Source: Streptomyces griseorubiginosus
Lineage (GTDB): Bacteria > Actinomycetota > Actinomycetes > Streptomycetales > Streptomycetaceae
NCBI RefSeq assembly: GCF_017614965.1
Contig: NZ_WVUG01000026.1
Location: 1-51,568 of the forward strand
Length of the DNA: 51,568 bases
Direction: 5' to 3'
In this document: piece after piece, positions 24,450 to 32,476 of the stretch
Position numbering within the stretch: position 1 is the stretch's first letter
How the letters are laid out: each line of letters begins with the position of its first letter
Program-made: the position numbers and the translations under genes
Notes under the pieces: generated by a model
What the model saw: only the letters and a program-made list of their open reading frames with translations
Database searches by the model: none
Told to the model about the DNA's origin: nothing

Positions 24450-25676
24450 ATGGCCGAGTTCACCATGGAGCTCAACGACGAACAGAAGGAGGTCCGGGAC
24501 TGGCTGCACGGCTTCGCCGCCGACGTCATCCGCCCCGCGGCCGCCGAATGGGACGAGCGTGAGGAGACTCCCTGGCCGGTCATCCAGGAGGCCGCGAAGG
24601 TCGGCATCTACTCCCTCGACTTCTATGCCCAGCAGTACTTCGACCCCACCGGCCTGGGCATTCCGATGGCCATGGAGGAGCTGTTCTGGGGCGACGCGGG
24701 CATCGCCCTGTCGATCGTAGGCACAGGTCTGGCCGCCGTGGGCGTTCTCGCCAACGGAACCGAGGAACAGATCGGCACCTGGATCCCGCAGATGTACGGC
24801 GACACCGATGACGTCAAGGTCGCCGCGTTCTGCTCCTCCGAGCCCGACGCCGGCTCCGACGTGGCCTCCATGCGCACGCGTGCCGTCTATGACGAGGCCA
24901 AGGACGAGTGGGTGATCAACGGCACGAAGACCTGGGCGACCAACGGCGGTATCGCCAACGTCCACGTCGTCGTCGCGTCCGTCGACCCGGACCTGGGCTC
25001 CAAGGGCCACGCGTCCTTCATCATCCCGCCGAACACGCCGGGGCTGACGCAGGGCCAGAAGTTCAAGAAGCACGGCATCCGTGCCTCGCACACCGCCGAG
25101 GTCGTCCTCGACAACGTTCGCGTGCCCGGTTCCTGCCTGCTCGGCGGCAAGGAGAAGCTCGACGAGCGGCTGGCGCGGGCCCGGGAGAAGGCCAAGCAGG
25201 GCGGGGAGCGGGTGAAGAACGCGGCGATGGCCACGTTCGAGGCTTCGCGGCCGGCAGTCGGCGCGATGGCCGTCGGCACCGCCCGGGCGGCCTATGAGGT
25301 GGCTCTCGACTACGCCAAGACGCGTGAGCAGTTCGGTCGGCCGATCATCGACAACCAGGGGGTCGCCTTCCAGCTCGCCGACATGCGGACGTCCGTCGAC
25401 GCGGCCCGGCTTCTCGTCTGGCGCGCCTCCTGGATGGCCATCAACGGCAAGCAGTTCACTGCCGCCGAGGGCTCGATGTCCAAGCTGTTCGCGAGCGAGA
25501 CGGCGAAGAAGGTGACGGCCCAGGCGATCCAGATCCTGGGCGGCAACGGCTACACGCGGGAGTACCCGGTGGAGCGGATGCACCGGGACGCGGCGATCTA
25601 CACGATCTTCGAGGGGACGAGCGAGATCCAGCGGCTGGTGATCGCGCGGACCTTGTCGGGGATGCCGATCCGGTAG
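24450..25676 (+). CDS. Acyl-CoA dehydrogenase
   Basis: The 408-aa flavoenzyme oxidises an acyl-CoA to the trans-2-enoyl-CoA. FAD/substrate signatures are [17 protein letters not shown] and [15 protein letters not shown]. The C-terminal domain has [32 protein letters not shown] and [12 protein letters not shown], where the Glu of FEGT is the catalytic base. A charged Lys/Arg/Glu insert (~230-255) is longer than in typical members. ATG 24450 follows GGAGGGG by 4 nt; the frame from 24405 is a non-coding extension. It is divergent from and probably controlled by the TetR gene. Confidence 0.94.
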   Translation: MAEFTMELNDEQKEVRDWLHGFAADVIRPAAAEWDEREETPWPVIQEAAKVGIYSLDFYAQQYFDPTGLGIPMAMEELFWGDAGIALSIVGTGLAAVGVLANGTEEQIGTWIPQMYGDTDDVKVAAFCSSEPDAGSDVASMRTRAVYDEAKDEWVINGTKTWATNGGIANVHVVVASVDPDLGSKGHASFIIPPNTPGLTQGQKFKKHGIRASHTAEVVLDNVRVPGSCLLGGKEKLDERLARAREKAKQGGERVKNAAMATFEASRPAVGAMAVGTARAAYEVALDYAKTREQFGRPIIDNQGVAFQLADMRTSVDAARLLVWRASWMAINGKQFTAAEGSMSKLFASETAKKVTAQAIQILGGNGYTREYPVERMHRDAAIYTIFEGTSEIQRLVIARTLSGMPIR

Positions 25677-25690
25677 CGCCGTGGGGGTGC

Positions 25691-25752
25691 GGTGCGTTGC
25701 GGACCGGCGGTGGCTTGGCTTGTCGCTGGTCGCGCCCGCGCGGCGGAGCCGC
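25691..25752. repeat. Intergenic repeat, copy A
   Basis: GTGCGTTGCGG followed, after a 22-nt insertion, by GCTGGTCGCGCCC and GCGGCGGAGCCGC. The same two blocks occur directly joined at 29641-29678. The end of the stretch also contains CACCGCCCCGCGCCCCTTT, which from memory is part of a scattered Streptomyces intergenic element. It sits just after the acyl-CoA dehydrogenase stop. Confidence 0.7.
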
Positions 25753-25785
25753 ACATCGGCACCGCCCCGCGCCCCTTTCTGAAGC

Positions 25786-25799
25786 CGTAGCGAGCTACG
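25786..25799. terminator. Short hairpin between convergent genes
   Basis: CGTAGC-GA-GCTACG is a 6-bp stem with a 2-nt turn, too tight to be a convincing terminator alone. It lies between the convergent acyl-CoA dehydrogenase and DUF6213 genes. Confidence 0.25.
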
Positions 25800-25841
25800 A
25801 GGCGATGTTCTGGGCCACGCTGGGCGGGGTGGCCTGAAGGG

Positions 25842-26078
25842 TCACGGGGCGCCCCCGCTGCTGTGCGCGATGCACGCCACGTCGATGCGGTCGGCGAGCT
25901 TGGCCAGCTCGATGGTCAGAGCCGCCACGGTGTCCTCGTCGAGCCCGCCCTCCCCGGCCTCGACGAGATGCAGCCACCGCCCGCCCACGGTCCGCAACAA
26001 CTTGCTGACGTCGGCCGCGGCCACCTGCAGGGTCCCGCGGTCGTCGACGATCAGAGGCAGAGTCACTTCGCGGTTCAC
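25842..26078 (-). CDS. DUF6213-like small protein
   Basis: The 78-aa product starting at GTG 26078 has the order beta-rich start (REVTLPLIVDD), then GTLQVAAADVSKLLRTVG, then WLHLVEAGE and an amphipathic helix. I recall this layout as DUF6213, an uncharacterised Streptomyces family. The frame can extend to 26168, but those residues look unconserved. It has no clear ribosome site and lies 25 nt upstream (in its own direction) of nothing but the repeat region. No function can be assigned. Confidence 0.65.
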   Translation of the reverse strand: MNREVTLPLIVDDRGTLQVAAADVSKLLRTVGGRWLHLVEAGEGGLDEDTVAALTIELAKLADRIDVACIAHSSGGAP

Positions 26079-26103
26079 ACCGGGGATGTTAGCCGCGCAA
26101 GCG

Positions 26104-27498
26104 TCACGCTCCGTGCCAAACCGTCGTGATGTTGCAGAACTCCCGGATTCCGTGCCCGGACAGCTCACGCCCGTACCCGGACCGCTTGACCCCGCCGAAA
26201 GGGAACGCCGGATGGGAGGCGGTCATGCCGTTGAAGAACACACCTCCGGCCTCCAGGTCCCGTACGAACCGGTCGACCTCGGCCTCGTCCCGCGTCCAGA
26301 CGTTCGAACTCAGGCCGAACGGCGAGTCGTTGGCGATGAGCACGGCCTCGTCCAGGTCGGCGGCGCGGTACAGCGTGGCGACCGGCCCGAACGCCTCCTC
26401 CCGGTGGATCCGCATCTCGCGGGTGATCCCGGCGAGCACGGTCGGCGGGTAGTACCACCCCGGCAGCTCCGGCCTGCGCAGCCGGTGGCCGCCGCACAGC
26501 ACCTCGGCCCCGCTGTGCTTCGCGTCCTCGACCAGTTCCTCAAGATCGGCCCGCCCCTGCTCGCTCGACAGCGGCCCGACCTCGGTGTCCTCCTCCATCG
26601 GGTCGCCGACCTTGAGCGCCTTCATGCCCTCGACGAACCGCTCGGCGAACCGGTCGTACACGTCCGTGTGCACGATGAACCGCTTGGCGGCGATGCACGA
26701 CTGCCCGTTGTTCTGCACCCGCGCGGTCACCGCGATCCGCGCGGCGCGGTCGATGTCGGCCGACGGCATCACGACGTACGGGTCGCTGCCGCCCAGCTCC
26801 AGCACCGTCTTCTTGATCATCTCGCCGGAGGAGGACGCGACCGCCCGCCCGGCGGGCTCACTGCCCGTGAGCGTGGCCGCCTTGACGCGGTCGTCGCGCA
26901 GGATGTCGTCGACCGCGGCGGAGCCGATGAGCAGGGTCTGGAAGCAGCCCTCGGGGTAGCCCGCCTGATGGAAGAGGTCCTCCAGGAACAGCGCGGTCTG
27001 CGGGACGTTGGAGGCGTGCTTGAGCAGGCCCACGTTGCCCGCCATCAGCGCGGGCGCGGCGAACCGGACGACCTGCCAGAGCGGGAAGTTCCACGGCATG
27101 ACGGCGAGGACGGGGCCGAGGGGGCGGTAGCGGACCCGCACCCGTGACGCGCCCGAGTCCTTGACGTCGGAGTCGGAGGGCTCCTCGTCGGCGAGCAGTT
27201 CCTCGGCGTGCTCGGCGTACCAGCGCATCGCCTTGGCGCACTTGGCCACCTCGGCGCGGGCCTGCTTGATCGGCTTGCCCATCTCGGTGGTCATCACACG
27301 GCCGACGTCCTGCTGCATCCCGTCGAGCAGTTCGGCGGCCCGGTTCAGCAGACGGGCCCGCTCTGCGAAGGTCGTCGTCCGGTACGTACGGAACGTCGCC
27401 TCCGCGAGCTGGAGCCGGCGTTCGATCTCCTCCTCGCCCATGGCCTCGTACGTCTTGAGCGTCTCGCCGTTCGCCGGGTTCACCGTCGCGATGGGCAT
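26104..27498 (-). CDS. gabD: NADP-dependent succinate-semialdehyde dehydrogenase
   Basis: The 464-aa aldehyde dehydrogenase would oxidise succinic semialdehyde to succinate, the last step of GABA breakdown. Cofactor and active-site blocks are PLGPVLAVMPWNFPLWQV, TGSEPAGRAV, ELGGSDPYVV with the general-base Glu, and NNGQSCIAAKRF with nucleophile Cys. The late FGPVATLY and FPFGGVKRSGYGRELSG motifs are also present. Length fits the short SSADH type. ATG 27498 has GGGAGG 6 nt upstream. No GABA transaminase is adjacent, and other small aldehydes are possible substrates. Confidence 0.88.
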   Translation of the reverse strand: MPIATVNPANGETLKTYEAMGEEEIERRLQLAEATFRTYRTTTFAERARLLNRAAELLDGMQQDVGRVMTTEMGKPIKQARAEVAKCAKAMRWYAEHAEELLADEEPSDSDVKDSGASRVRVRYRPLGPVLAVMPWNFPLWQVVRFAAPALMAGNVGLLKHASNVPQTALFLEDLFHQAGYPEGCFQTLLIGSAAVDDILRDDRVKAATLTGSEPAGRAVASSSGEMIKKTVLELGGSDPYVVMPSADIDRAARIAVTARVQNNGQSCIAAKRFIVHTDVYDRFAERFVEGMKALKVGDPMEEDTEVGPLSSEQGRADLEELVEDAKHSGAEVLCGGHRLRRPELPGWYYPPTVLAGITREMRIHREEAFGPVATLYRAADLDEAVLIANDSPFGLSSNVWTRDEAEVDRFVRDLEAGGVFFNGMTASHPAFPFGGVKRSGYGRELSGHGIREFCNITTVWHGA

Positions 27499-27572
27499 GG
27501 CTGACCTCCCTGGGGCGGCTTGGTGTTACGACCTTCCCGCGCCACGCGGGCGACCGCAACGCGTGTGCGTCC

Positions 27573-28040
27573 TCAGGGCGAGTGCTCCGCCAGGCGGTCG
27601 AGAAACGCGGACTGGGCCTTGACGATCACCTCGCGGGCCCGGTCCAGGGTGAGCCACTCCACGCGGTCCAGTTCCGGGAACTCCTGGGTCCGTCCGGACT
27701 TCGGGGGCCACTCCATCGTGAAGGTGCCGGGGCTGATGGCCGCCGGGTCGAGGTCGGCCTCGACCGCCCACGCCGTGACGATCTTGCCGTTGGTCTGGCG
27801 CACCTCACCGAGCGGTACGGCCTCGCCCTCCGGCGGCTCGAGGCCCAGTTCCTCGCGGAACTCCCGGCGTGCCGCGTCCCAGGCGGGCTCGTCGGGCTCG
27901 TACTCACCTTTCGGGACGCTCCACGCCCCGGCGTCGCGCCGGGCGAAGAACGGTCCGCCCATATGGCCCAATAACACCTCCAGGCCGCGATCGGTGTGCC
28001 GGTACAACAGCAGGCCGGCGCTGCGCTTGCCCGTCGTCAC
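27573..28040 (-). CDS. Nudix hydrolase with a TTA codon
   Basis: The 155-aa protein contains a full Nudix box, GEYEPDEPAWDAARREF followed by REELGL, which binds Mg for hydrolysis of a nucleoside-diphosphate-linked compound. GTG 28040 has GGAGGTG 7 nt upstream and overlaps the ligase stop as GTGA, so the two are translated together. Codon 23 is TTA (27972-27974), making translation dependent on the bldA tRNA. Nudix proteins of this length next to a DNA ligase may clean nucleotide pools or remove ligase by-products, but the substrate is not predictable. Confidence 0.9.
   Translation of the reverse strand: MTTGKRSAGLLLYRHTDRGLEVLLGHMGGPFFARRDAGAWSVPKGEYEPDEPAWDAARREFREELGLEPPEGEAVPLGEVRQTNGKIVTAWAVEADLDPAAISPGTFTMEWPPKSGRTQEFPELDRVEWLTLDRAREVIVKAQSAFLDRLAEHSP
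27972..27974 (-). other. TTA leucine codon (bldA-dependent) in the Nudix gene
   Basis: Reading from GTG 28040, codon 23 is TTA within the peptide LEVLLGHMGG. TTA is the rarest codon in Streptomyces and is read only by the developmentally regulated bldA tRNA. I found no other in-frame TTA in the genes called here, scanning by eye. Confidence 0.85.
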
Positions 28041-29575
28041 GGCTGCACCTCCGGGTGGGCCGCGAGGAGTGTCTCCACGGTGTCGGCGTCCTCGGGGCGC
28101 TTGTCCTCGCGGTAGCGGACCACGCGGGCGAAGCGCAGGGTGACGCCGGCCGGATAGCGGGTGGACCGCTGCAGACCGTCGTAGGCGATCTCCACGACGA
28201 GTTCGGGGCGTACGGTCACCACGTGGTCGTTCTCCGCCACGGCGATCTCGCGCAGCCGCTCGGTCTGCCAGGTCAGCATCGCGTCGGTCATGCCCTTGAA
28301 GGTCTTGCCGAGCATGGCGAATCCGCCGTCCGCCGTGCGGGCGCCCAGGTGCAGGTTGGAGAGCTTGCCGGTGCGGCGGCCGTGGCCCCACTCGGCGGCC
28401 AGCACGACGAGGTCCAGGGTGTGCACGGGCTTGACCTTCAGCCAGGACGCGCCGCGCCGGCCCGCGCTGTAGGGGGCGTCGAGGGCCTTGACCACCACGC
28501 CCTCGTGGCCGCGCTTGAGGGTCTCGGCGAGGAAGTCCTCGCCCGCGCCCGCGTCCTCGGGCCCGGCGACCACGACACGCCGTACCCGCATCGGCTCGGG
28601 GACCAGCCGGGCCAGCTCGGCGTGCCGCTCGGCGAAGGGCAGGTCGAGCAGGTCGCGGTCGTCGACGGAGAGGGCGTCGAAGAAGACGGGGGAGACGGGG
28701 ACGGACTTGGCGGCCGTGGCCACGTCCACGCGGGAGCCGACGCGGCCCGCGGTCTCCTGGAAGGTGCGGGGCCGCCCGTCCGCGTCGAAGGAGATGACCT
28801 CGCCGTCCAGGACGAAACGATTCCCCCGCAGCCGCAGCGCGGCGCCGGTCACCTCGGGCAGACGGTCGGTGATGTCGTCGAGGGTGCGGGTGTAGATCCG
28901 TACGCTGTCGCCGGTGCGGTGGACCTGGACGCGGATGCCGTCCAGCTTCTCCTCGACGGCGCAGGCGCCGAGCTTCTCGACCGCCTCGGTCACCGAGGAG
29001 GCGGTGTGCGCCAGCATCGGCAGCACCGGACGGCCCACGGTGAGCCGGAACTGCTCCAGGGCCCCGGGTCCGTCCGCCAGCAGCGTCCGCGCGACCGTCT
29101 GGAGCGAGCCCGCGAGCATCACCGCCCGGCGCACGTCAGCCGGCGGGGCCCCGGTCGCCTCCGCCAGTCCCTCGACGGCGACCGCGTCCAGGGCGCCCTG
29201 CCGGACCTCACCGGTGAGCAGGCCGAACAGGAAGCGCTGTTCCGCCGCGGTCGCCGCGCCCATCAAGGCACCGACCAGCCGGGTCCGTTCGGCCTGTGAG
29301 CCGGAGCCGGAGACCCTGCTGAGCTCGGTGAGACGGGCGTCGACCTCGCGGACGGTGAGCGTGGGGTCGGCGGCGGGTGCGACCGGTCGGCTGAGCACCT
29401 TCCAGCCGACGCCGAGCCGCCCCTGGGGCAGCCGTCCCGCCAGATACGGGATCACGATCGGTACGTCGTCCGCCTCGGCGTCCCGGAACAGCTCGGCGAG
29501 CAGAGCGATCTTCCGGGAGCGCGCGGAGGTGGCGGCGACCTCCTGGGACACATGGGCCAGCCGGGCAAGCAGCAT
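28037..29575 (-). CDS. ATP-dependent DNA ligase
   Basis: The 512-aa enzyme seals nicks using ATP. Motif I is EEKLDGIRVQ with the adenylated Lys. Motif III is RFVLDGEVISFD, motif IV GHEGVVVKALD and motif V SWLKVKPVH. The first ~200 residues are the N-terminal DNA-binding domain of the archaeal/Lig B type, and the OB-fold ends the chain. Length matches the ~510-aa actinomycete ligases that supplement the NAD-dependent LigA. ATG 29575 has no strong ribosome site. No Ku or polymerase gene is adjacent, so a dedicated end-joining role is not indicated. Confidence 0.93.
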   Translation of the reverse strand: MLLARLAHVSQEVAATSARSRKIALLAELFRDAEADDVPIVIPYLAGRLPQGRLGVGWKVLSRPVAPAADPTLTVREVDARLTELSRVSGSGSQAERTRLVGALMGAATAAEQRFLFGLLTGEVRQGALDAVAVEGLAEATGAPPADVRRAVMLAGSLQTVARTLLADGPGALEQFRLTVGRPVLPMLAHTASSVTEAVEKLGACAVEEKLDGIRVQVHRTGDSVRIYTRTLDDITDRLPEVTGAALRLRGNRFVLDGEVISFDADGRPRTFQETAGRVGSRVDVATAAKSVPVSPVFFDALSVDDRDLLDLPFAERHAELARLVPEPMRVRRVVVAGPEDAGAGEDFLAETLKRGHEGVVVKALDAPYSAGRRGASWLKVKPVHTLDLVVLAAEWGHGRRTGKLSNLHLGARTADGGFAMLGKTFKGMTDAMLTWQTERLREIAVAENDHVVTVRPELVVEIAYDGLQRSTRYPAGVTLRFARVVRYREDKRPEDADTVETLLAAHPEVQP

Positions 29576-29640
29576 GCTGCCATGGTGCAACGCGCTCGCC
29601 CGGGTTACACCCGGGCGAAGGGGATGTACGTCGGGCGCGG

Positions 29641-29678
29641 GTGCGTTGCGGCTGGTCGCGCCCGTGCGGCGGAGCCGC
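29641..29678. repeat. Intergenic repeat, copy B
   Basis: GTGCGTTGCGG runs straight into GCTGGTCGCGCCC and GCGGCGGAGCCGC, matching copy A at 25691-25752 with one base change in the second block and without its 22-nt insertion. It lies between the ligase start and the flavoprotein stop. Confidence 0.7.
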
Positions 29679-29689
29679 CGGGCCGTGCT

Positions 29690-30613
29690 TCAGAGTGCCG
29701 CGTCCAGGTCCGCCATCAGCAGTTCCCCGTTGATGGTGGCGCCGACCCGGTAGCCGCGGCTCGCCGCGTTGACCACCTGCTCGGCGAAACCGGAGGCGTT
29801 GCCCGCCGCCCACAGGCCCGGCACGCTCGTCTTGCCGCGCTCGTCGATCACGGGGTAGGCGCCGAAGGGCGTCTCGTCCATCTCGGCGCCCAGCCTCTCC
29901 AGCAGCCCGGTCCGCGGAACGGCGCGCGGCGCGACGAACAGCACCGACCGGTCGTGGACCGTCCCGTCCGCAAGCCGCACGCCGGTCAGCCGGTCGTCCT
30001 CGACGACCAGACCCGCGACCTCGCCCGGGACGACATCGACGCCGGCCGCGCCGAGGCGGCGCAGATCGTCGTCCGACAGCTCGGACCCGGCGACCGTGTG
30101 CAGGAAGAACGTCACGTCCTTCGACCACTGCGACACCATCAGCGCCTGGCGGGCGCTCATCGGGGTCGTGGCGAGCACGCCGAAGGCCTGGTCGCGGACC
30201 TCCCAGCCGTGGCAGTACGGGCAGTGCAGCACGTCCCGGCCGAAGCGCTCGGCGACCCCGGGCACGGCGGGCAGCTCGTCCTTCAGGCCGGTGGCGACGA
30301 CCAGGGCCCGCGCGGCGACGGTACGGCCGCTCTCCAGGGCCACCTCGAAGCCCTCGACCCGCGATGCGTCCACCGCGCGGTCGCGGACCAGCTCGACGCC
30401 GTACCGGGCGATCTCCTCGCGGCCGATCGCCAGGAACTCGGCGGGCGGCATGCCGTCCCGTGAGAGATAGCCCTGCATATGGGCGGCGGGCGCGTTGCGG
30501 GGTTCGCCGGCGTCGACGACCAGGGTGCGGCGCCGGGCGCGGCCCAGGACCAGAGCGGCGGAGAGCCCCGCCGCACCGCCGCCGACGACGACCACTTCGT
30601 ACTTCTCGGTCAT
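29690..30613 (-). CDS. Thioredoxin reductase-like FAD flavoprotein with CPYC redox pair
   Basis: The 307-aa protein has an FAD dinucleotide fold at the N-terminus (VVVVGGGAAGLSAALVL) and a C-terminal FAD-contacting block (VPGLWAAGNASGFAEQVV). Between them Cys131-Cys134 form CPYCHGWE, in the place of the thioredoxin reductase CxxC. The usual NADPH GxGxxA motif after it is absent; the stretch reads FGVLATTPMSARQA. Proteins of the GliT/HlmI/DepH dithiol-oxidase group combine a CxxCHG motif with loss of NADPH binding, so an oxygen-using thiol oxidase is one possibility. ATG 30613 has GGAGGTG 8 nt upstream. It is divergent from an XRE-cupin regulator. Confidence 0.85.
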   Translation of the reverse strand: MTEKYEVVVVGGGAAGLSAALVLGRARRRTLVVDAGEPRNAPAAHMQGYLSRDGMPPAEFLAIGREEIARYGVELVRDRAVDASRVEGFEVALESGRTVAARALVVATGLKDELPAVPGVAERFGRDVLHCPYCHGWEVRDQAFGVLATTPMSARQALMVSQWSKDVTFFLHTVAGSELSDDDLRRLGAAGVDVVPGEVAGLVVEDDRLTGVRLADGTVHDRSVLFVAPRAVPRTGLLERLGAEMDETPFGAYPVIDERGKTSVPGLWAAGNASGFAEQVVNAASRGYRVGATINGELLMADLDAAL

Positions 30614-30657
30614 GGGTGACCACCTCCGACCCCGACGGTCGCCCGAGCACTGCCGCA

Positions 30658-30686
30658 TTGACAAACCAGTTTGCCGAAACTGCAAT
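30658..30686 (+). promoter_or_regulatory. Promoter of the XRE-cupin regulator gene
   Basis: TTGACA (30658-30663), a 17-nt spacer and TGCAAT (30681-30686) make the best consensus promoter in the window. It stands 6 nt before ATG 30693, so the message is likely leaderless. The region also contains the dyad CAAAC-CA-GTTTG. Confidence 0.65.
30662..30673. promoter_or_regulatory. Candidate operator of the XRE-cupin regulator
   Basis: CAAAC-CA-GTTTG is a perfect 5-bp-arm dyad between -35 and -10. A second pair TTGC/GCAA (30671-30685) overlaps it. Both are in the 79-nt gap shared by the two divergent genes, so one protein could control both. Confidence 0.5.
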
Positions 30687-30692
30687 GACGGC

Positions 30693-31283
30693 ATGAAAGA
30701 CTCCACGAGCGACGACACCGACGAGGTCCTGGCCGAGGTCGGGCCCCGGCTGAGGCGCATCCGCAAGGAGCGCGGCGCCACGCTCGCCGGGCTCTCGGCG
30801 GCCACCGGCATCTCGGTGAGCACGCTGTCCCGGCTGGAGTCCGGGTTGCGCAGGCCGAGCCTGGAGCTGCTGCTGCCGATCGCGCGGGCGCACCAGGTGC
30901 CCCTGGACGAGCTGGTCGGTGCCCCGCCGGTCGGCGATCCACGGGTGCGGGCCAAGCCGCTGGAGCGGGGCGGGCACACCTTCTGGCCGCTCAGCAGGCA
31001 GCCCGGCGGGCTCCAGGCGTACAAGATCCTCACCGCGCCCGGCAGGCGCGAGCCGGATCCGCGGACGCACGAGGGCTATGAGTGGCTGTACGTGCTCTCC
31101 GGGCGGCTGCGCCTGGTCCTGGGCGAGCACGACCTGGTGCTGGGGCCGGGCGAGGTGGCCGAGTTCGACACCCGGGTGCCGCACTGGTTCGGGTCGACGG
31201 GGGAGGGGCCGGTGGAGTGTCTGAGCCTGTTCGGCCCGCAGGGGGAGCGGATGCATGTGCGGGCGCGGCCGAAGCGGTCGTGA
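30693..31283 (+). CDS. XRE family regulator with C-terminal cupin domain
   Basis: The 196-aa regulator has a helix-turn-helix at ~15-70 (RLRRIRKERGATLAGLSAATGISVSTLSRLE is split across two helices, then SGLRRPSLELLL). A single cupin barrel at ~110-190 shows HEGYEWLYVLSGRLRL, GEVAEFDTRVPHWF and a final LSLFGP strand. Cupins in this family bind small effectors. The divergent flavoprotein is the likely target. ATG 30693 follows a good -10 directly. The 215 nt after the gene hold no gene but contain the promoter of the next operon. Confidence 0.9.
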   Translation: MKDSTSDDTDEVLAEVGPRLRRIRKERGATLAGLSAATGISVSTLSRLESGLRRPSLELLLPIARAHQVPLDELVGAPPVGDPRVRAKPLERGGHTFWPLSRQPGGLQAYKILTAPGRREPDPRTHEGYEWLYVLSGRLRLVLGEHDLVLGPGEVAEFDTRVPHWFGSTGEGPVECLSLFGPQGERMHVRARPKRS

Positions 31284-31417
31284 GGCCGCCGCGGGGATCC
31301 GTGCAGGGAAGGGCCGTGGTCGGGGTGAGCGGTGCCCGGTCTGCGCGCCCGTCGATCCGCTGAGGCCGGTCGGACGTGTTCGTGGTGCGGGCCACTGAGC
31401 GGTTTGGCCGGAGGCGG

Positions 31418-31446
31418 TTCCCAGGGGGCAAGCGACCGCTTAGTAT
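31418..31446 (+). promoter_or_regulatory. Promoter with TetR-type operator for the oxidoreductase-dehydrogenase operon
   Basis: TTCCCA (31418-31423) and TAGTAT (31441-31446) are 17 nt apart. Between them the palindrome AAGCG-AC-CGCTT (31430-31441) fills the spacer. On either side the flanks extend the look of a TetR operator of the CTAAGCG-type. No TetR gene is adjacent, so the regulator is elsewhere. Confidence 0.55.
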
Positions 31447-31498
31447 GCGATTGACCCGGTCGGACGACGCAGTCGACGCAGTCCCGTGGAGGCACCGC

Positions 31499-32476
31499 AT
31501 GCAGGCATGGCAAGTGCACGAGAACGGCGAGCCGAGTGAGGTGATGCGCCTCGCGGAGGTGGCGCCGCCCACGCCCGGCGAGGGCCAGGTGCTGCTGAAG
31601 GTGCGTGCCGCCAACATCAACTTCCCGGACGTGCTGATGGCCCGCGGCCAGTACCAGGTCCGCCCGCCGCTGCCCTTCACACCGGGCGTGGAGATCTGCG
31701 GCGAGACCGAGGAGGGGCGCCGCGTGATCGCGAACCCCGCGCTGCCGTACGGCGGCTTCGCCGAGTACGCCGTCGCGGACGCCGCCGCCGTACTGACCGC
31801 CCCGGACTCGCTGGACGACGCCGAGGCCGCCGCGCTGCACATCGGCTACCAGACGGGCTGGTTCGGCCTGCACCGCCGGGCGCGCCTGGAGGCCGGGGAG
31901 ACGCTGCTGGTCCACGCTGCCGCAGGAGGGGTCGGCAGCGCGGCCGTACAGCTCGGCAAGGCGGCCGGGGCGCGGGTCATCGGTGTCGTGGGCGGCGCCG
32001 AGAAGGCCGTGGTGGCCCGGGAGCTGGGCTGTGACGTCGTCGTCGACCGGCGCGCCGAGGACGTCGTGAGCGCGGTCAAGGAGGCCACCGGGGGCCGGGG
32101 CGCCGACGTGATCTACGACCCGGTCGGCGGCGAGGCCTACACGCAGTCGACCAAGGTCGTCGCCTTCGAGGGCCGGATCGTCGTCGTCGGCTTCGCCAGC
32201 GGGAACATCCCAGCGCCCGGGCTCAACCACGCGCTGGTGAAGAACTACTCGATCCTCGGTCTGCACTGGGGCCTGTACAACACCAAGAACCCCAAGCTGG
32301 TCCAGCACTGCCACGAACAGCTCACCGAACTCGCCGCCCGGGGCGCCATCAAGCCGCTGGTCAGCGAGCGGGTGCCGCTGCAGGAGGGCGCGGCGGCCGT
32401 GCAGCGCGTCGCCGACGGTGTGACCACCGGCCGGGTGGTCGTCGTCCCGTCGCTGGAGAACGGAGCCGTCGCATGA
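31499..32476 (+). CDS. NADPH:quinone oxidoreductase / enoyl reductase-like MDR protein
   Basis: The 325-aa medium-chain reductase lacks the structural zinc Cys cluster. It has the N-terminal GroES-like fold (VRAANINFPDVLMARG, FTPGVEICGE) and the Rossmann domain (LLVHAAAGGVGSAAVQLGKAAG). YDPVGGEAYTQS and the late GLHWGLYNTKNP block complete the quinone-reductase-like pattern. ATG 31499 has GGAGG 7 nt upstream. Its stop overlaps the next start as ATGA, making a tight three-gene operon with two acyl-CoA dehydrogenases, so it may act on an enoyl-CoA or a quinone acceptor linked to the same substrate. Confidence 0.88.
   Translation: MQAWQVHENGEPSEVMRLAEVAPPTPGEGQVLLKVRAANINFPDVLMARGQYQVRPPLPFTPGVEICGETEEGRRVIANPALPYGGFAEYAVADAAAVLTAPDSLDDAEAAALHIGYQTGWFGLHRRARLEAGETLLVHAAAGGVGSAAVQLGKAAGARVIGVVGGAEKAVVARELGCDVVVDRRAEDVVSAVKEATGGRGADVIYDPVGGEAYTQSTKVVAFEGRIVVVGFASGNIPAPGLNHALVKNYSILGLHWGLYNTKNPKLVQHCHEQLTELAARGAIKPLVSERVPLQEGAAAVQRVADGVTTGRVVVVPSLENGAVA

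Noticed and set aside
25691..29678. Insertion sequence or transposon ends
   Set aside because: The two similar blocks are short direct copies with no transposase gene, no terminal inverted repeats and no target duplication.
29208..31256. A 682-aa minus-strand open frame across the ligase, flavoprotein and XRE genes
   Set aside because: It crosses three genes with good motifs and contains the intergenic repeat; Arg/Gly/Pro-rich composition without any motif.
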